Origin: Cladorhizidae sp. MBARI D1340-BT2 | Taxonomy: Eukaryota; Porifera; Demospongiae; Poecilosclerida; Cladorhizidae | NCBI GenBank assembly: GCA_028752905.1 | Contig: JAQNBH010000022.1 | Span: 186,001 to 250,000, forward strand | Direction: 5' to 3' | DNA length: 64,000 nucleotides | Shown: positions 9,881 through 23,326 of the stretch, one piece after another | Numbering within the stretch: position 1 is the stretch's first letter | How the letters are laid out: each line of letters begins with the position of its first letter | Made by a program: the position numbers and the translations under genes | The notes under the pieces: model-generated | What the model was told of the DNA's origin: nothing | Seen by the model: only the letters and a program-made list of their open reading frames with translations | The model's database searches: none

Positions 9881-10791
9881 CTAAAGGTAGGCCTCTCTCT
9901 GTTCTCTCTCTTGATACCAAACATCCGTATATTCTGCATACATAGAATCACAAGATAGGTTTCTCTATGTGTTCTCTATCTTGATGCTAAACAGGTTAGC
10001 TTCATAGATTCTCCACACTTCACTGTATAAACTTGATATATAGCTATTAAGATAGGTCTCTCCCTGTGCTCTCTGTTGATATCAAACATCCATAATATTC
10101 TGCACACTTCACTGTAATGCACTTGATATGATTCGAATGATAGGTTTCATTATGTGTTCTCTATCTTGATATTTGCCCTAATTTGGTCTATATGTTTCTC
10201 ATTTTCCCCCCAAAAATCTTGTTATTTTGCCGTAAAGCTCATAACTTTTCTACACTTTACCCAAAAAAGATAATTTTTATATCACCGGATAGCCCTTCTA
10301 ATTATCTGTCTTTTGTACGTGCCAAAATTTTGAGTACTCTAAGTATTAGCAAGTTATGGTGATTTGAAGTGGTAAAGTTTGCGATCTTTCCTGGCGTTTT
10401 CCAGTTGCCAAAGCGGTGGCCTGCCAGTGAAAAACCACTACATTTATTGATAATCTGTTGACATGTTGCAGATAAGGGCCTTCTCTATCAGTTGACAAAA
10501 TCTGGGACTTTGGTCTTGTTAATTAGGGCAGTTATGAATTGTACTCTTACTTGATGCTAAACATGTTAGCTTCGTAGATTATCCACACTTCACTGAATAG
10601 ACTTGATGTATAGCTATTAAGATAGGACTCTCTAAGTGCTCTCTCTTGATACCAAACATCCATATATTCTGCACACTTCACTGTAATGGACTTGCAAGAT
10701 AGGTATCTCTCAGTGTTCTCTATCTTGAGCTAAACATGTTAGCTTCATAGATTCTCCACACTTCACTACTGAATAGACTTGATATATAGCT
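9881..10791. repeat. Monomer 12, class A, 911 bp
   Basis: Third occurrence of the CACTACTGAATAG insertion; last monomer recognisable as part of the left HOR. Confidence 0.95.
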
Positions 10792-11699
10792 CTAAAGGTA
10801 GGCCTCTCTCTGTTCTCTCTCTTGATACCAAACATCCGTATATTCTGCATACATAGAATCACAAGATAGGTTTCTCTATGTGTTCTCTATCTTGATGCTA
10901 AACAGGTTAGCTTCATAGATTCTCCACACTTCACTGTATAAACTTGATATATAGCTATTAAGATAGGTCTCTCCCTGTGCTCTGTGTTGATATCAAACAT
11001 CCATAATATTCTGCACACTTCACTGTAATGGACTTGATATGATTCGAATGATAGGTTTCATTATGTGTTCTCTATCTTGATATTTGCCCTAATTTGGTCT
11101 ATATGTTTCTCATTTTCCCCCCAAAAATCTTGTTATTTTGCCGTAAAGCTCATAACTTTTCTACACTTTACCCAAAAAAGATAATTTTTATATCACCGGA
11201 TAGCCCTTCTAATTATCTGTCTTTTGTACGTGCCAAAATTTTGAGTACTCTAAGTATTAGCAAGTTATGGTGATTTGAAGTGGTAAGGTTTGCGATCTTT
11301 CCTGGCGTTTTCCAGTTGCCAAAGCGGTGGCCTGCCAGTGAAAAACCACTACATTTATTGATAATCTGTTGATATGTTGCAGATAAGGGCCTTCTCTATC
11401 AGTTGACAAAATCTGGGACTTTGGTCTTGTTAATTAGGGCAGTTATGAATTGTACTCTTACTTGATGCTAAACATGTTAGCTTCGTAGATTATCCACACT
11501 TCACTGAATAGACTTGATGTATAGCTATTAAGATAGGACTCTCTAAGTGCTCTCTCTTGATACCAAACATCCATATATTCTGCACACTTCACTGTAATGG
11601 ACTTGCAAGATAGGTATCTCTCAGTGTTCTCTATCTTGAGCTAAACATGTTAGCTTCATAGATTCTCCACACTTCACTGAATAGACTTGATATATAGCT
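10792..11699. repeat. Monomer 13, class B, 908 bp
   Basis: Full-length and without the TATA insertion, unlike the class B monomer in the same HOR position at 6591. Confidence 0.95.
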
Positions 11700-12607
11700 C
11701 TAAAGGTAGGCCTCTCTCTGTTCTCTCCCTTGATACCAAACATCCGTATATTCTGCATACATAGAATCACAAGATAGGTTTCTCTATGTGTTCTCTATCT
11801 TGATGCTAAACAGGTTAGCTTCATAGATTCTCCACACTTCACTGTATAAACTTGATATATAGCTATTAAGATAGGTCTCTCCCTGTGCTCTCTGTTGATA
11901 TAAAACATCCATAATATTCTGCACACTTCACTGTAATGGACTTGATATGATTCGAATGATAGGTTTCATTATGTGTTCTCTATCTTGATATTTGCCCTAA
12001 TTTGGTCTATATGTTTCTCATTTTCCCCCCAAAAATCTTGTTATTTTGCCGTAAAGCTCATAACTTTTCTACACTTTACCCCAAAAATATAATTTTTATA
12101 TCACCGGATAGCCCTTCTAATTATCTGTCTTTTGTACGTGCCAAAATTTTGAGTACTCTAAGTATTAGCAAGTTATGGTGATTTGAAGTGGTAAGGTTTG
12201 AGATCTTTCCTGGCGTTTTCCAGTTGCCAAAGCGGTGGCCTGCCAGTGAAAAACCACTACATTTATTGATAATCTGTTGACATGTTGCAGATAAGGGACT
12301 TCTCTATCAGTTGACAAACTCTGGGACTTTGGTCTTGTTAATTAGGGCAGTTATGAATTGTACTCTTACTTGATGCTAAACATGTTAGCTTCGTAGATTA
12401 TCCACACTTCACTGAATAGACTTGATGTATAGCTATTAAGATAGGACTCTCTAAGTGCTCTCTCTTGATACCAAACATCCATATATTCTGCACACTTCAC
12501 TGTAATGGACTTGCAAGATAGGTATCTCTCAGTGTTCTCTATCTTGAGCTAAACATGTTAGCTTCATAGATTCTCCACACTTCACTGAATAGACTTGATA
12601 TATAGCT
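11700..12607. repeat. Monomer 14, class D, 908 bp
   Basis: First class D: CTCTCCCTTG, GATATAAAAC, CCCCAAAAATATA, TTTGAGATC, AAGGGACTTC and CAAACTCTGG. Confidence 0.95.
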
Positions 12608-13515
12608 CTAAAGGTAGGCCTCTCTCTGTTCTCTCTCTTGATACCAAACATCCGTATATTCTGCATACATAGAATCACAAGATAGGTTTCTCTATGTGTT
12701 CTCTATCTTGATGCTAAACAGGTTAGCTTCATAGATTCTCCACACTTCACTGTATAAACTTGATATATAGCTATTAAGATAGGTCTCTCCCTGTGCTCTG
12801 TGTTGATATCAAACATCCATAATATTCTGCACACTTCACTGTAATGGACTTGATATGATTCGAATGATAGGTTTCATTATGTGTTCTCTATCTTGATATT
12901 TGCCCTAATTTGGTCTATATGTTTCTCATTTTCCCCCCAAAAATCTTGTTATTTTGCCGTAAAGCTCATAACTTTTCTACACTTTACCCAAAAAAGATAA
13001 TTTTTATATCACCGGATAGCCCTTCTAATTATCTGTCTTTTGTACGTGCCAAAATTTTGAGTACTCTAAGTATTAGCAAGTTATGGTGATTTGAAGTGGT
13101 AAGGTTTGCGATCTTTCCTGGCGTTTTCCAGTTGCCAAAGCGGTGGCCTGCCAGTGAAAAACCACTACATTTATTGATAATCTGTTGATATGTTGCAGAT
13201 AAGGGCCTTCTCTATCAGTTGACAAAATCTGGGACTTTGGTCTTGTTAATTAGGGCAGTTATGAATTGTACTCTTACTTGATGCTAAACATGTTAGCTTC
13301 GTAGATTATCCACACTTCACTGAATAGACTTGATGTATAGCTATTAAGATAGGACTCTCTAAGTGCTCTCTCTTGATACCAAACATCCATATATTCTGCA
13401 CACTTCACTGTAATGGACTTGCAAGATAGGTATCTCTCAGTGTTCTCTATCTTGAGCTAAACATGTTAGCTTCATAGATTCTCCACACTTCACTGAATAG
13501 ACTTGATATATAGCT
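12608..13515. repeat. Monomer 15, class B, 908 bp
   Basis: Typical class B with no private change noticed. Confidence 0.95.
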
Positions 13516-14423
13516 CTAAAGGTAGGCCTCTCTCTGTTCTCTCCCTTGATACCAAACATCCGTATATTCTGCATACATAGAATCACAAGATAGGTTTCTC
13601 TATGTGTTCTCTATCTTGATGCTAAACAGGTTAGCTTCATAGATTCTCCACACTTCACTGTATAAACTTGATATATAGCTATTAAGATAGGTCTCTCCCT
13701 GTGCTCTCTGTTGATATCAAACATCCATAATATTCTGCACACTTCACTGTAATGGATTTGATATGATTCGAATGATAGGTTTCATTATGTGTTCTCTATC
13801 TTGATATTTGCCCTAATTTGGTCTATATGTTTCTCATTTTCCCCCCAAAAATCTTGTTATTTTGACGTAAAGCTCATAAGTTTTCTACACTTTATCCAAA
13901 AAAGATAATATTTATATCACCGGATAGCCCTTCTAATTATCTGTCTTTTGTACGTGCCAAAATTTTGAGTACTCTAAGCATTAGCAAGTTATGGTGATTT
14001 GAAGTGGTAAGGTTTGCGATCTTTCCTGGCGTTTTCCAGTTGCCAAAGCGGTGGCCTGCCAGTGAAAAACCACTACATTTATTGATAATCTGTTGATATG
14101 TTGCAGATAAGGGCCTTCTCTATCAGTTGACAAACTCTGGGACTTTGGTCTTGTTAATTAGGGCAGTTATGAATTGTACTCTTACTTGATGCTAAACATG
14201 TTAGCTTCGTAGATTATCCACACTTCACTGAATAGACTTGATGTATAGCTATTAAGATAGGACTCTCTAAGTGCTCTCTCTTGATACCAAACATCCATAT
14301 ATTCTGCACACTTCACTGTAATGGACTTGCAAGATAGGTATCTCTCAGTGTTCTCTATCTTGAGCTAAACATGTTAGCTTCATAGATTCTCCACACTTCA
14401 CTGAATAGACTTGATATATAGCT
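13516..14423. repeat. Monomer 16, class E, 908 bp
   Basis: ATGGATTTG, TTTGACGTAA, TTTATCCAAA, GATAATATTT and TAAGCATTAG. Also C29 as in class D, and a private CATAAGTTTTC. Confidence 0.95.
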
Positions 14424-15156
14424 CTAAAGGTAGGCCTCTCTCTGTTCTCTCTCTTGATACCAAACATCCGTATATTCTGCATACATAGAATCACAAGATA
14501 GGTTTCTCTATGTTCTCTATCTTGATGCTAAACAGGTTAGCTTCATAGATTCTCCACACTTCACTGTATAAACTTGATATATAGCTATTAAGATAGGTCT
14601 CTCCCTGTGCTCTCTGTTGATATCAAACATCCATAATATTCTGCACACTTCACTGTAATGGACTTGATATGATTCTAATGATAGGTTTCATTATGTGTTC
14701 TCTATCTTGATATTTGCCCTAATTTGGTCTATATGTTTCTCATTTCCCCCCCAAAAATCTTGTTATTTTGCCGTAAAGCTCATAACGTTTCTACACTTTA
14801 CCCCAAAAAGATAATTTTTATATCACCGGATAGCCCTTCTAATTATCTGTCTTTTGTACGTGCCAAAATTTTGAGTACTCTTAGTATTAGCAAGTTATGG
14901 TGATTTGAAGTGGTAAGGTTTGCGATCTTTCCTGGCGTTTTCCAGTTGCCAAAGCGGTGGCCTGCCAGTGAAAAACCACTACATTTATTGATAATCTGTT
15001 GATATGTTGCAGATAAGGGCCTTCTCTATCAGTTGACAAAATCTGGGACTTTGGTCTTGTTAATTAGGGCAGTTATGAATTGTACTCTTACTTGATGCTA
15101 AACATGTTAGCTTCGTAGATTATCCACACTTCACTGAATAGACTTGATGTATAGCT
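14424..15156. repeat. Monomer 17, class F short, 733 bp
   Basis: GATTCTAATG, ATTTCCCCCCC, AACGTTTC and ACTCTTAGT, with TG lost in CTCTATGTTCTC. R1 is missing by a join within CTCTCT at 15169-15174, a different breakpoint from class C. The boundary is set by homology because the CTAAAGG anchor itself was replaced. Confidence 0.9.
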
Positions 15157-16064
15157 ATTAAGATAGGACTCTCTCTGTTCTCTCTCTTGATACCAAACAT
15201 CCGTATATTCTGCATACATAGAATCACAAGATAGGTTTCTCTATGTGTTCTCTATCTTGATGCTAAACAGGTTAGCTTCATAGATTCTCCACACTTCACT
15301 GTATAAACTTGATATATAGCTATTAAGATAGGTCTCTCCCTGTGCTCTCTGTTGATATCAAACATCCATAATATTCTGCACACTTCACTGTAATGCACTT
15401 GATATGATTCGAATGATAGGTTTCATTATGTGTTCTCTATCTTGATATTTGCCCTAATTTGGTCTATATGTTTCTCATTTTCCCCCCAAAAATCTTGTTA
15501 TTTTGCCGTAAAGCTCATAACTTTTCTACACTTTACCCAAAAAAGATAATTTTTATATCATCGGATAGCCCTTCTAATTATCTGTCTTTTGTACGTGCCA
15601 AAATTTTGAGTACTCTAAGTATTAGCAAGTTATGGTGATTTGAAGTGGTAAAGTTTGCGATCTTTCCTGGCGTTTTCCAGTTGCCAAAGCGGTGGCCTGC
15701 CAGTGAAAAACCACTACATTTATTGATAATCTGTTGACATGTTGCAGATAAGGGCCTTCTCTATCAGTTGACAAAATCTGGGACTTTGGTCTTGTTAATT
15801 AGGGCAGTTATGAATTGTACTCTTACTTGATGCTAAACATGTTAGCTTCGTAGATTATCCACACTTCACTGAATAGACTTGATGTATAGCTATTAAGATA
15901 GGACTCTCTAAGTGCTCTCTCTTGATACCAAACATCCATATATTCTGCACACTTCACTGTAATGGACTTGCAAGATAGGTATCTCTCAGTGTTCTCTATC
16001 TTGAGCTAAACATGTTAGCTTCATAGATTCTCCACACTTCACTGAATAGACTTGATATATAGCT
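15157..16064. repeat. Monomer 18, class A, 908 bp
   Basis: Starts with GATAGGACTCTCTCTG rather than CTAAAGGTAGGCC because of the upstream join. Private ATCATCGG where others have ATCACCGG. Confidence 0.9.
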
Positions 16065-16972
16065 CTAAAGGTAGGCCTCTCTCTGTTCTCTCTCTTGATA
16101 CCAAACATCCGTATATTCTGCATACATAGAATCACAAGATAGGTTTCTCTATGTGTTCTCTATCTTGATGCTAAACAGGTTAGCTTCATAGATTCTCCAC
16201 ACTTCACTGTATAAACTTGATATATAGCTATTAAGATAGGTCTCTCCCTGTGCTCTGTGTTGATATCAAACATCCATAATATTCTGCACACTTCACTGTA
16301 ATGGACTTGATATGATTCGAATGATAGGTTTCATTATGTGTTCTCTATCTTGATATTTGCCCTAATTTGGTCTATATGTTTCTCATTTTCCCCCCAAAAA
16401 TCTTGTTATTTTGCCGTAAAGCTCATAACTTTTCTACACTTTACCCAAAAAAGATAATTTTTATATCACCGGATAGCCCTTCTAATTATCTGTCTTTTGT
16501 ACGTGCCAAAATTTTGAGTACTCTAAGTATTAGCAAGTTATGGTGATTTGAAGTGGTAAGGTTTGCGATCTTTCCTGGCGTTTTCCAGTTGCCAAAGCGG
16601 TGGCCTGCCAGTGAAAAACCACTACATTTATTGATAATCTGTTGATATGTTGCAGATAAGGGCCTTCTCTATCAGTTGACAAAATCTGGGACTTTGGTCT
16701 TGTTAATTAGGGCAGTTATGAATTGTACTCTTACTTGATGCTAAACATGTTAGCTTCGTAGATTATCCACACTTCACTGAATAGACTTGATGTATAGCTA
16801 TTAAGATAGGACTCTCTAAGTGCTCTCTCTTGATACCAAACATCCATATATTCTGCACACTTCACTGTAATGGACTTGCAAGATAGGTATCTCTCAGTGT
16901 TCTCTATCTTGAGCTAAACATGTTAGCTTCATAGATTCTCCACACTTCACTGAATAGACTTGATATATAGCT
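16065..16972. repeat. Monomer 19, class B, 908 bp
   Basis: Typical class B. Confidence 0.95.
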
Positions 16973-17880
16973 CTAAAGGTAGGCCTCTCTCTGTTCTCTC
17001 TCTTGATACCAAACATCCGTATATTCTGCATACATAGAATCACAAGATAGGTTTCTCTATGTGTTCTCTATCTTGATGCTAAACAGGTTAGCTTCATAGA
17101 TTCTCCACACTTCACTGTATAAACTTGATATATAGCTATTAAGATAGGTCTCTCCCTGTGCTCTGTGTTGATATCAAACATCCATAATATTCTGCACACT
17201 TCACTGTAATGGACTTGATATGATTCGAATGATAGGTTTCATTATGTGTTCTCTATCTTGATATTTGCCCTAATTTGGTCTATATGTTTCTCATTTTCCC
17301 CCCAAAAATCTTGTTATTTTGCCGTAAAGCTCATAACTTTTCTACACTTTACCCAAAAAAGATAATTTTTATATCACCGGATAGCCCTTCTAATTATCTG
17401 TCTTTTGTACGTGCCAAAATTTTGAGTACTCTAAGTATTAGCAAGTTATGGTGATTTGAAGTGGTAAAGTTTGCGATCTTTCCTGGCGTTTTCCAGTTGC
17501 CAAAGCGGTGGCCTGCCAGTGAAAAACCACTACATTTATTGATAATCTGTTGACATGTTGCAGATAAGGGCCTTCTCTATCAGTTGACAAAATCTGGGAC
17601 TTTGGTCTTGTTAATTAGGGCAGTTATGAATTGTACTCTTACTTGATGCTAAACATGTTAGCTTCGTAGATTATCCACACTTCACTGAATAGACTTGATG
17701 TATAGCTATTAAGATAGGACTCTCTAAGTGCTCTCTCTTGATACCAAACATCCATATATTCTGCACACTTCACTGTAATGGACTTGCAAGATAGGTATCT
17801 CTCAGTGTTCTCTATCTTGAGCTAAACATGTTAGCTTCATAGATTCTCCACACTTCACTGAATAGACTTGATATATAGCT
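16973..17880. repeat. Monomer 20, mosaic B then A, 908 bp
   Basis: Class B G193 and G240 on the left, class A A496 and C582 on the right: a switch between sites 240 and 496. Confidence 0.92.
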
Positions 17881-18788
17881 CTAAAGGTAGGCCTCTCTCT
17901 GTTCTCTCTCTTGATACCAAACATCCGTATATTCTGCATACATAGAATCACAAGATAGGTTTCTCTATGTGTTCTCTATCTTGATGCTAAACAGGTTAGC
18001 TTCATAGATTCTCCACACTTCACTGTATAAACTTGATATATAGCTATTAAGATAGGTCTCTCCCTGTGCTCTGTGTTGATATCAAACATCCATAATATTC
18101 TGCACACTTCACTGTAATGGACTTGATATGATTCGAATGATAGGTTTCATTATGTGTTCTCTATCTTGATATTTGCCCTAATTTGGTCTATATGTTTCTC
18201 ATTTCCCCCCCAAAAATCTTGTTATTTTGCCGTAAAGCTCATAACTTTTCTACACTTTACCCAAAAAAGATAATTTTTATATCACCGGATAGCCCATCTA
18301 ATTATCTGTCTTTTGTACGTGCCAAAATTTTGAGTACTCTAAGTATTAGCAAGTTATGGTGATTTGAAGTGGTAAGGTTTGCGATCTTTCCTGGCGTTTT
18401 CCAGTTGCCAAAGCGGTGGCCTGCCAGTGAAAAACCACTACATTTATTGATAATCTGTTGATATGTTGCAGATAAGGGCCTTCTCTATCAGTTGACAAAA
18501 TCTGGGACTTTGGTCTTGTTAATTAGGGCAGTTATGAATTGTACTCTTACTTGATGCTAAACATGTTAGCTTCGTAGATTATCCACACTTCACTGAATAG
18601 ACTTGATGTATAGCTATTAAGATAGGACTCTCTAAGTGCTCTCTCTTGATACCAAACATCCATATATTCTGCACACTTCACTGTAATGGACTTGCAAGAT
18701 AGGTATCTCTCAGTGTTCTCTATCTTGAGCTAAACATGTTAGCTTCATAGATTCTCCACACTTCACTGAATAGACTTGATATATAGCT
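17881..18788. repeat. Monomer 21, class B with C325, 908 bp
   Basis: Class B apart from the F-type C7 run. Private AGCCCATCTA. Confidence 0.95.
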
Positions 18789-19696
18789 CTAAAGGTAGGC
18801 CTCTCTCTGTTCTCTCCCTTGATACCAAACATCCGCATATTCTGCATACATAGAATCACAAGATAGGTTTCTCTATGTGTTCTCTATCTTGATGCTAAAC
18901 AGGTTAGCTTCATAGATTCTCCACACTTCACTGTATAAACTTGATATATAGCTATTAAGATAGGTCTCTCCCTGTGCTCTCTGTTGATATAAAACATCCA
19001 TAATATTCTGCACACTTCACTGTAATGGACTTGATATGATTCGAATGATAGGTTTCATTATGTGTTCTCTATCTTGATATTTGCCCTAATTTGGTCTATA
19101 TGTTTCTCATTTTCCCCCCCAAAATCTTGTTATTTTGCCGTAAAGCTCATAACTTTTCTACACTTTACCCCAAAAATATAATTTTTATATCACCGGATAG
19201 CCCTTCTAATTATCTGTCTTTTGTACGTGCCAAAATTTTGAGTACTCTAAGTATTAGCAAGTTATGGTGATTTGAAGTGGTAAGGTTTGAGATCTTTCCT
19301 GGCGTTTTCCAGTTGCCAAAGCGGTGGCCTGCCAGTGAAAAACCACTACATTTATTGATAATCTGTTGACATGTTGCAGATAAGGGACTTCTCTATCAGT
19401 TGACAAACTCTGGGACTTTGGTCTTGTTAATTAGGGCAGTTATGAATTGTACTCTTACTTGATGCTAAACATGTTAGCTTCGTAGATTATCCACACTTCA
19501 CTGAATAGACTTGATGTATAGCTATTAAGATAGGACTCTCTAAGTGCTCTCTCTTGATACCAAACATCCATATATTCTGCACACTTCACTGTAATGGACT
19601 TGCAAGATAGGTATCTCTCAGTGTTCTCTATCTTGAGCTAAACATGTTAGCTTCATAGATTCTCCACACTTCACTGAATAGACTTGATATATAGCT
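18789..19696. repeat. Monomer 22, class D, 908 bp
   Basis: Class D with TTTTCCCCCCCAAAATC (C7A4) and a private ATCCGCATAT. The C7A4 run recurs only at 32232. Confidence 0.95.
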
Positions 19697-20604
19697 CTAA
19701 AGGTAGGCCTCTCTCTGTTCTCTCTCTTGATACCAAACATCCGTATATTCTGCATACATAGAATCACAAGATAGGTTTCTCTATGTGTTCTCTATCTTGA
19801 TGCTAAACAGGTTAGCTTCATAGATTCTCCACACTTCACTGTATAAACTTGATATATAGCTATTAAGATAGGTCTCTCCCTGTGCTCTGTGTTGATATCA
19901 AACATCCATAATATTCTGCACACTTCACTGTAATGGACTTGATATGATTCGAATGATAGGTTTCATTATGTGTTCTCTATCTTGATATTTGCCCTAATTT
20001 GGTCTATATGTTTCTCATTTTCCCCCCAAAAATCATGTTATTTTGCCGTAAAGCTCATAACTTTTCTACACTTTACCCAAAAAAGATAATTTTTATATCA
20101 CCGGATAGCCCTTCTAATTATCTGTCTTTTGTACGTGCCAAAATTTTGAGTACTCTAAGTATTAGCAAGTTATGGTGATTTGAAGTGGTAAGGTTTGCGA
20201 TCTTTCCTGGCGTTTTCCAGTTGCCAAAGCGGTGGCCTGCCAGTGAAAAACCACTACATTTATTGATAATCTGTTGATATGTTGCAGATAAGGGCCTTCT
20301 CTATCAGTTGACAAAATCTGGGACTTTGGTCTTGTTAATTAGGGCAGTTATGAATTGTACTCTTACTTGATGCTAAACATGTTAGCTTCGTAGATTATCC
20401 ACACTTCACTGAATAGACTTGATGTATAGCTATTAAGATAGGACTCTCTAAGTGCTCTCTCTTGATACCAAACATCCATATATTCTGCACACTTCACTGT
20501 AATGGACTTGCAAGATAGGTATCTCTCAGTGTTCTCTATCTTGAGCTAAACATGTTAGCTTCATAGATTCTCCACACTTCACTGAATAGACTTGATATAT
20601 AGCT
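19697..20604. repeat. Monomer 23, class B with AATCATG, 908 bp
   Basis: AAAAATCATGTTATT where others have AAAAATCTTGTTATT. Confidence 0.95.
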
Positions 20605-21512
20605 CTAAAGGTAGGCCTCTCTCTGTTCTCTCTCTTGATACCAAACATCCGTATATTCTGCATACATAGAATCACAAGATAGGTTTCTCTATGTGTTCTC
20701 TATCTTGATGCTAAACAGGTTAGCTTCATAGATTCTCCACACTTCACTGTATAAACTTGATATATAGCTATTAAGATAGGTCTCTCCCTGTGCTCTGTGT
20801 TGATATCAAACATCCATAATATTCTGCACACTTCACTGTAATGGACTTGATATGATTCGAATGATAGGTTTCATTATGTGTTCTCTATCTTGATATTTGC
20901 CCTAATTTGGTCTATATGTTTCTCATTTTCCCCCCAAAAATCATGTTATTTTGCCGTAAAGCTCATAACTTTTCTACACTTTACCCAAAAAAGATAATTT
21001 TTATATCACCGGATAGCCCTTCTAATTATCTGTCTTTTGTACGTGCCAAAATTTTGAGTACTCTAAGTATTAGCAAGTTATGGTGATTTGAAGTGGTAAG
21101 GTTTGCGATCTTTCCTGGCGTTTTCCAGTTGCCAAAGCGGTGGCCTGCCAGTGAAAAACCACTACATTTATTGATAATCTGTTGATATGTTGCAGATAAG
21201 GGCCTTCTCTATCAGTTGACAAAATCTGGGACTTTGGTCTTGTTAATTAGGGCAGTTATGAATTGTACTCTTACTTGATGCTAAACATGTTAGCTTCGTA
21301 GATTATCCACACTTCACTGAATAGACTTGATGTATAGCTATTAAGATAGGACTCTCTAAGTGCTCTCTCTTGATACCAAACATCCATATATTCTGCACAC
21401 TTCACTGTAATGGACTTGCAAGATAGGTATCTCTCAGTGTTCTCTATCTTGAGCTAAACATGTTAGCTTCATAGATTCTCCACACTTCACTGAATAGACT
21501 TGATATATAGCT
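20605..21512. repeat. Monomer 24, tandem duplicate of the previous one, 908 bp
   Basis: Shares AATCATG with the monomer at 19697 and with no other; I saw no difference between the two. Confidence 0.95.
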
Positions 21513-22420
21513 CTAAAGGTAGGCCTCTCTCTGTTCTCTCCCTTGATACCAAACATCCGTATATTCTGCATACATAGAATCACAAGATAGGTTTCTCTAT
21601 GTGTTCTCTATCTTGATGCTAAACAGGTTAGCTTCATAGATTCTCCACACTTCACTGTATAAACTTGATATATAGCTATTAAGATAGGTCTCTCCCTGTG
21701 CTCTCTGTTGATATAAAACATCCATAATATTCTGCACACTTCACTGTAATGGACTTGATATGATTCGAATGATAGGTTTCATTATGTGTTCTCTATCTTG
21801 ATATTTGCCCTAATTTGGTCTATATGTTTCTCATTTTCCCCCCAAAAATCTTGTTATTTTGCCGTAAAGCTCATAACTTTTCTACACTTTACCCCAAAAA
21901 TATAATTTTTATATCACCGGATAGCCCTTCTAATTATCTGTCTTTTGTACGTGCCAAAATTTTGAGTACTCTAAGTATTAGCAAGTTATGGTGATTTGAA
22001 GTGGTAAGGTTTGAGATCTTTCCTGGCGTTTTCCAGTTGCCAAAGCGGTGGCCTGCCAGTGAAAAACCACTACATTTATTGATAATCTGTTGACATGTTG
22101 CAGATAAGGGACTTCTCTATCAGTTGACAAACTCTGGGACTTTGGTCTTGTTAATTAGGGCAGTTATGAATTGTACTCTTACTTGATGCTAAACATGTTA
22201 GCTTCGTAGATTATCCACACTTCACTGAATAGACTTGATGTATAGCTATTAAGATAGGACTCTCTAAGTGCTCTCTCTTGATACCAAACATCCATATATT
22301 CTGCACACTTCACTGTAATGGACTTGCAAGATAGGTATCTCTCAGTGTTCTCTATCTTGAGCTAAACATGTTAGCTTCATAGATTCTCCACACTTCACTG
22401 AATAGACTTGATATATAGCT
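21513..22420. repeat. Monomer 25, class D, 908 bp
   Basis: Class D with the usual C6A5 run. Confidence 0.95.
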
Positions 22421-23326
22421 CTAAAGGTAGGCCTCTCTCTGTTCTCTCTCTTGATACCAAACATCCGTATATTCTGCATACATAGAATCACAAGATAGGT
22501 TTCTCTATGTTCTCTATCTTGATGCTAAACAGGTTAGCTTCATAGATTCTCCACACTTCACTGTATAAACTTGATATATAGCTATTAAGATAGGTCTCTC
22601 CCTGTGCTCTCTGTTGATATCAAACATCCATAATATTCTGCACACTTCACTGTAATGGACTTGATATGATTCTAATGATAGGTTTCATTATGTGTTCTCT
22701 ATCTTGATATTTGCCCTAATTTGGTCTATATGTTTCTCATTTCCCCCCCAAAAATCTTGTTATTTTGCCGTAAAGCTCATAACGTTTCTACACTTTACCC
22801 CAAAAAGATAATTTTTATATCACCGGATAGCCCTTCTAATTATCTGTCTTTTGTACGTGCCAAAATTTTGAGTACTCTTAGTATTAGCAAGTTATGGTGA
22901 TTTGAAGTGGTAAGGTTTGCGATCTTTCCTGGCGTTTTCCAGTTGCCAAAGCGGTGGCCTGCCAGTGAAAAACCACTACATTTATTGATAATCTGTTGAT
23001 ATGTTGCAGATAAGGGCCTTCTCTATCAGTTGACAAACTCTGGGACTTTGGTCTTGTTAATTAGGGCAGTTATGAATTGTACTCTTACTTGATGCTAAAC
23101 ATGTTAGCTTCGTAGATTATCCACACTTCACTGAATAGACTTGATGTATAGCTATTAAGATAGGACTCTCTAAGTGCTCTCTCTTGATACCAAACATCCA
23201 TATATTCTGCACACTTCACTGTAATGGACTTGCAAGATAGGTATCTCTCAGTGTTCTCTATCTTGAGCTAAACATGTTAGCTTCATAGATTCTCCACACT
23301 TCACTGAATAGACTTGATATATAGCT
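22421..23326. repeat. Monomer 26, class F, 906 bp
   Basis: Full-length class F with the TG deletion (CTATGTTCTC), T582 and C620. Matched by the monomer at 34956. Confidence 0.95.

Larger units (their letters stand above)
9881..14423. repeat. Transition segment between HOR domains
   Basis: Five monomers, classes A (911 bp), B, D, B and E. The first belongs to the left HOR; D and E make their first appearance here and characterise the domain to the right. The order is not repeated as a unit elsewhere in the window. Confidence 0.7.
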
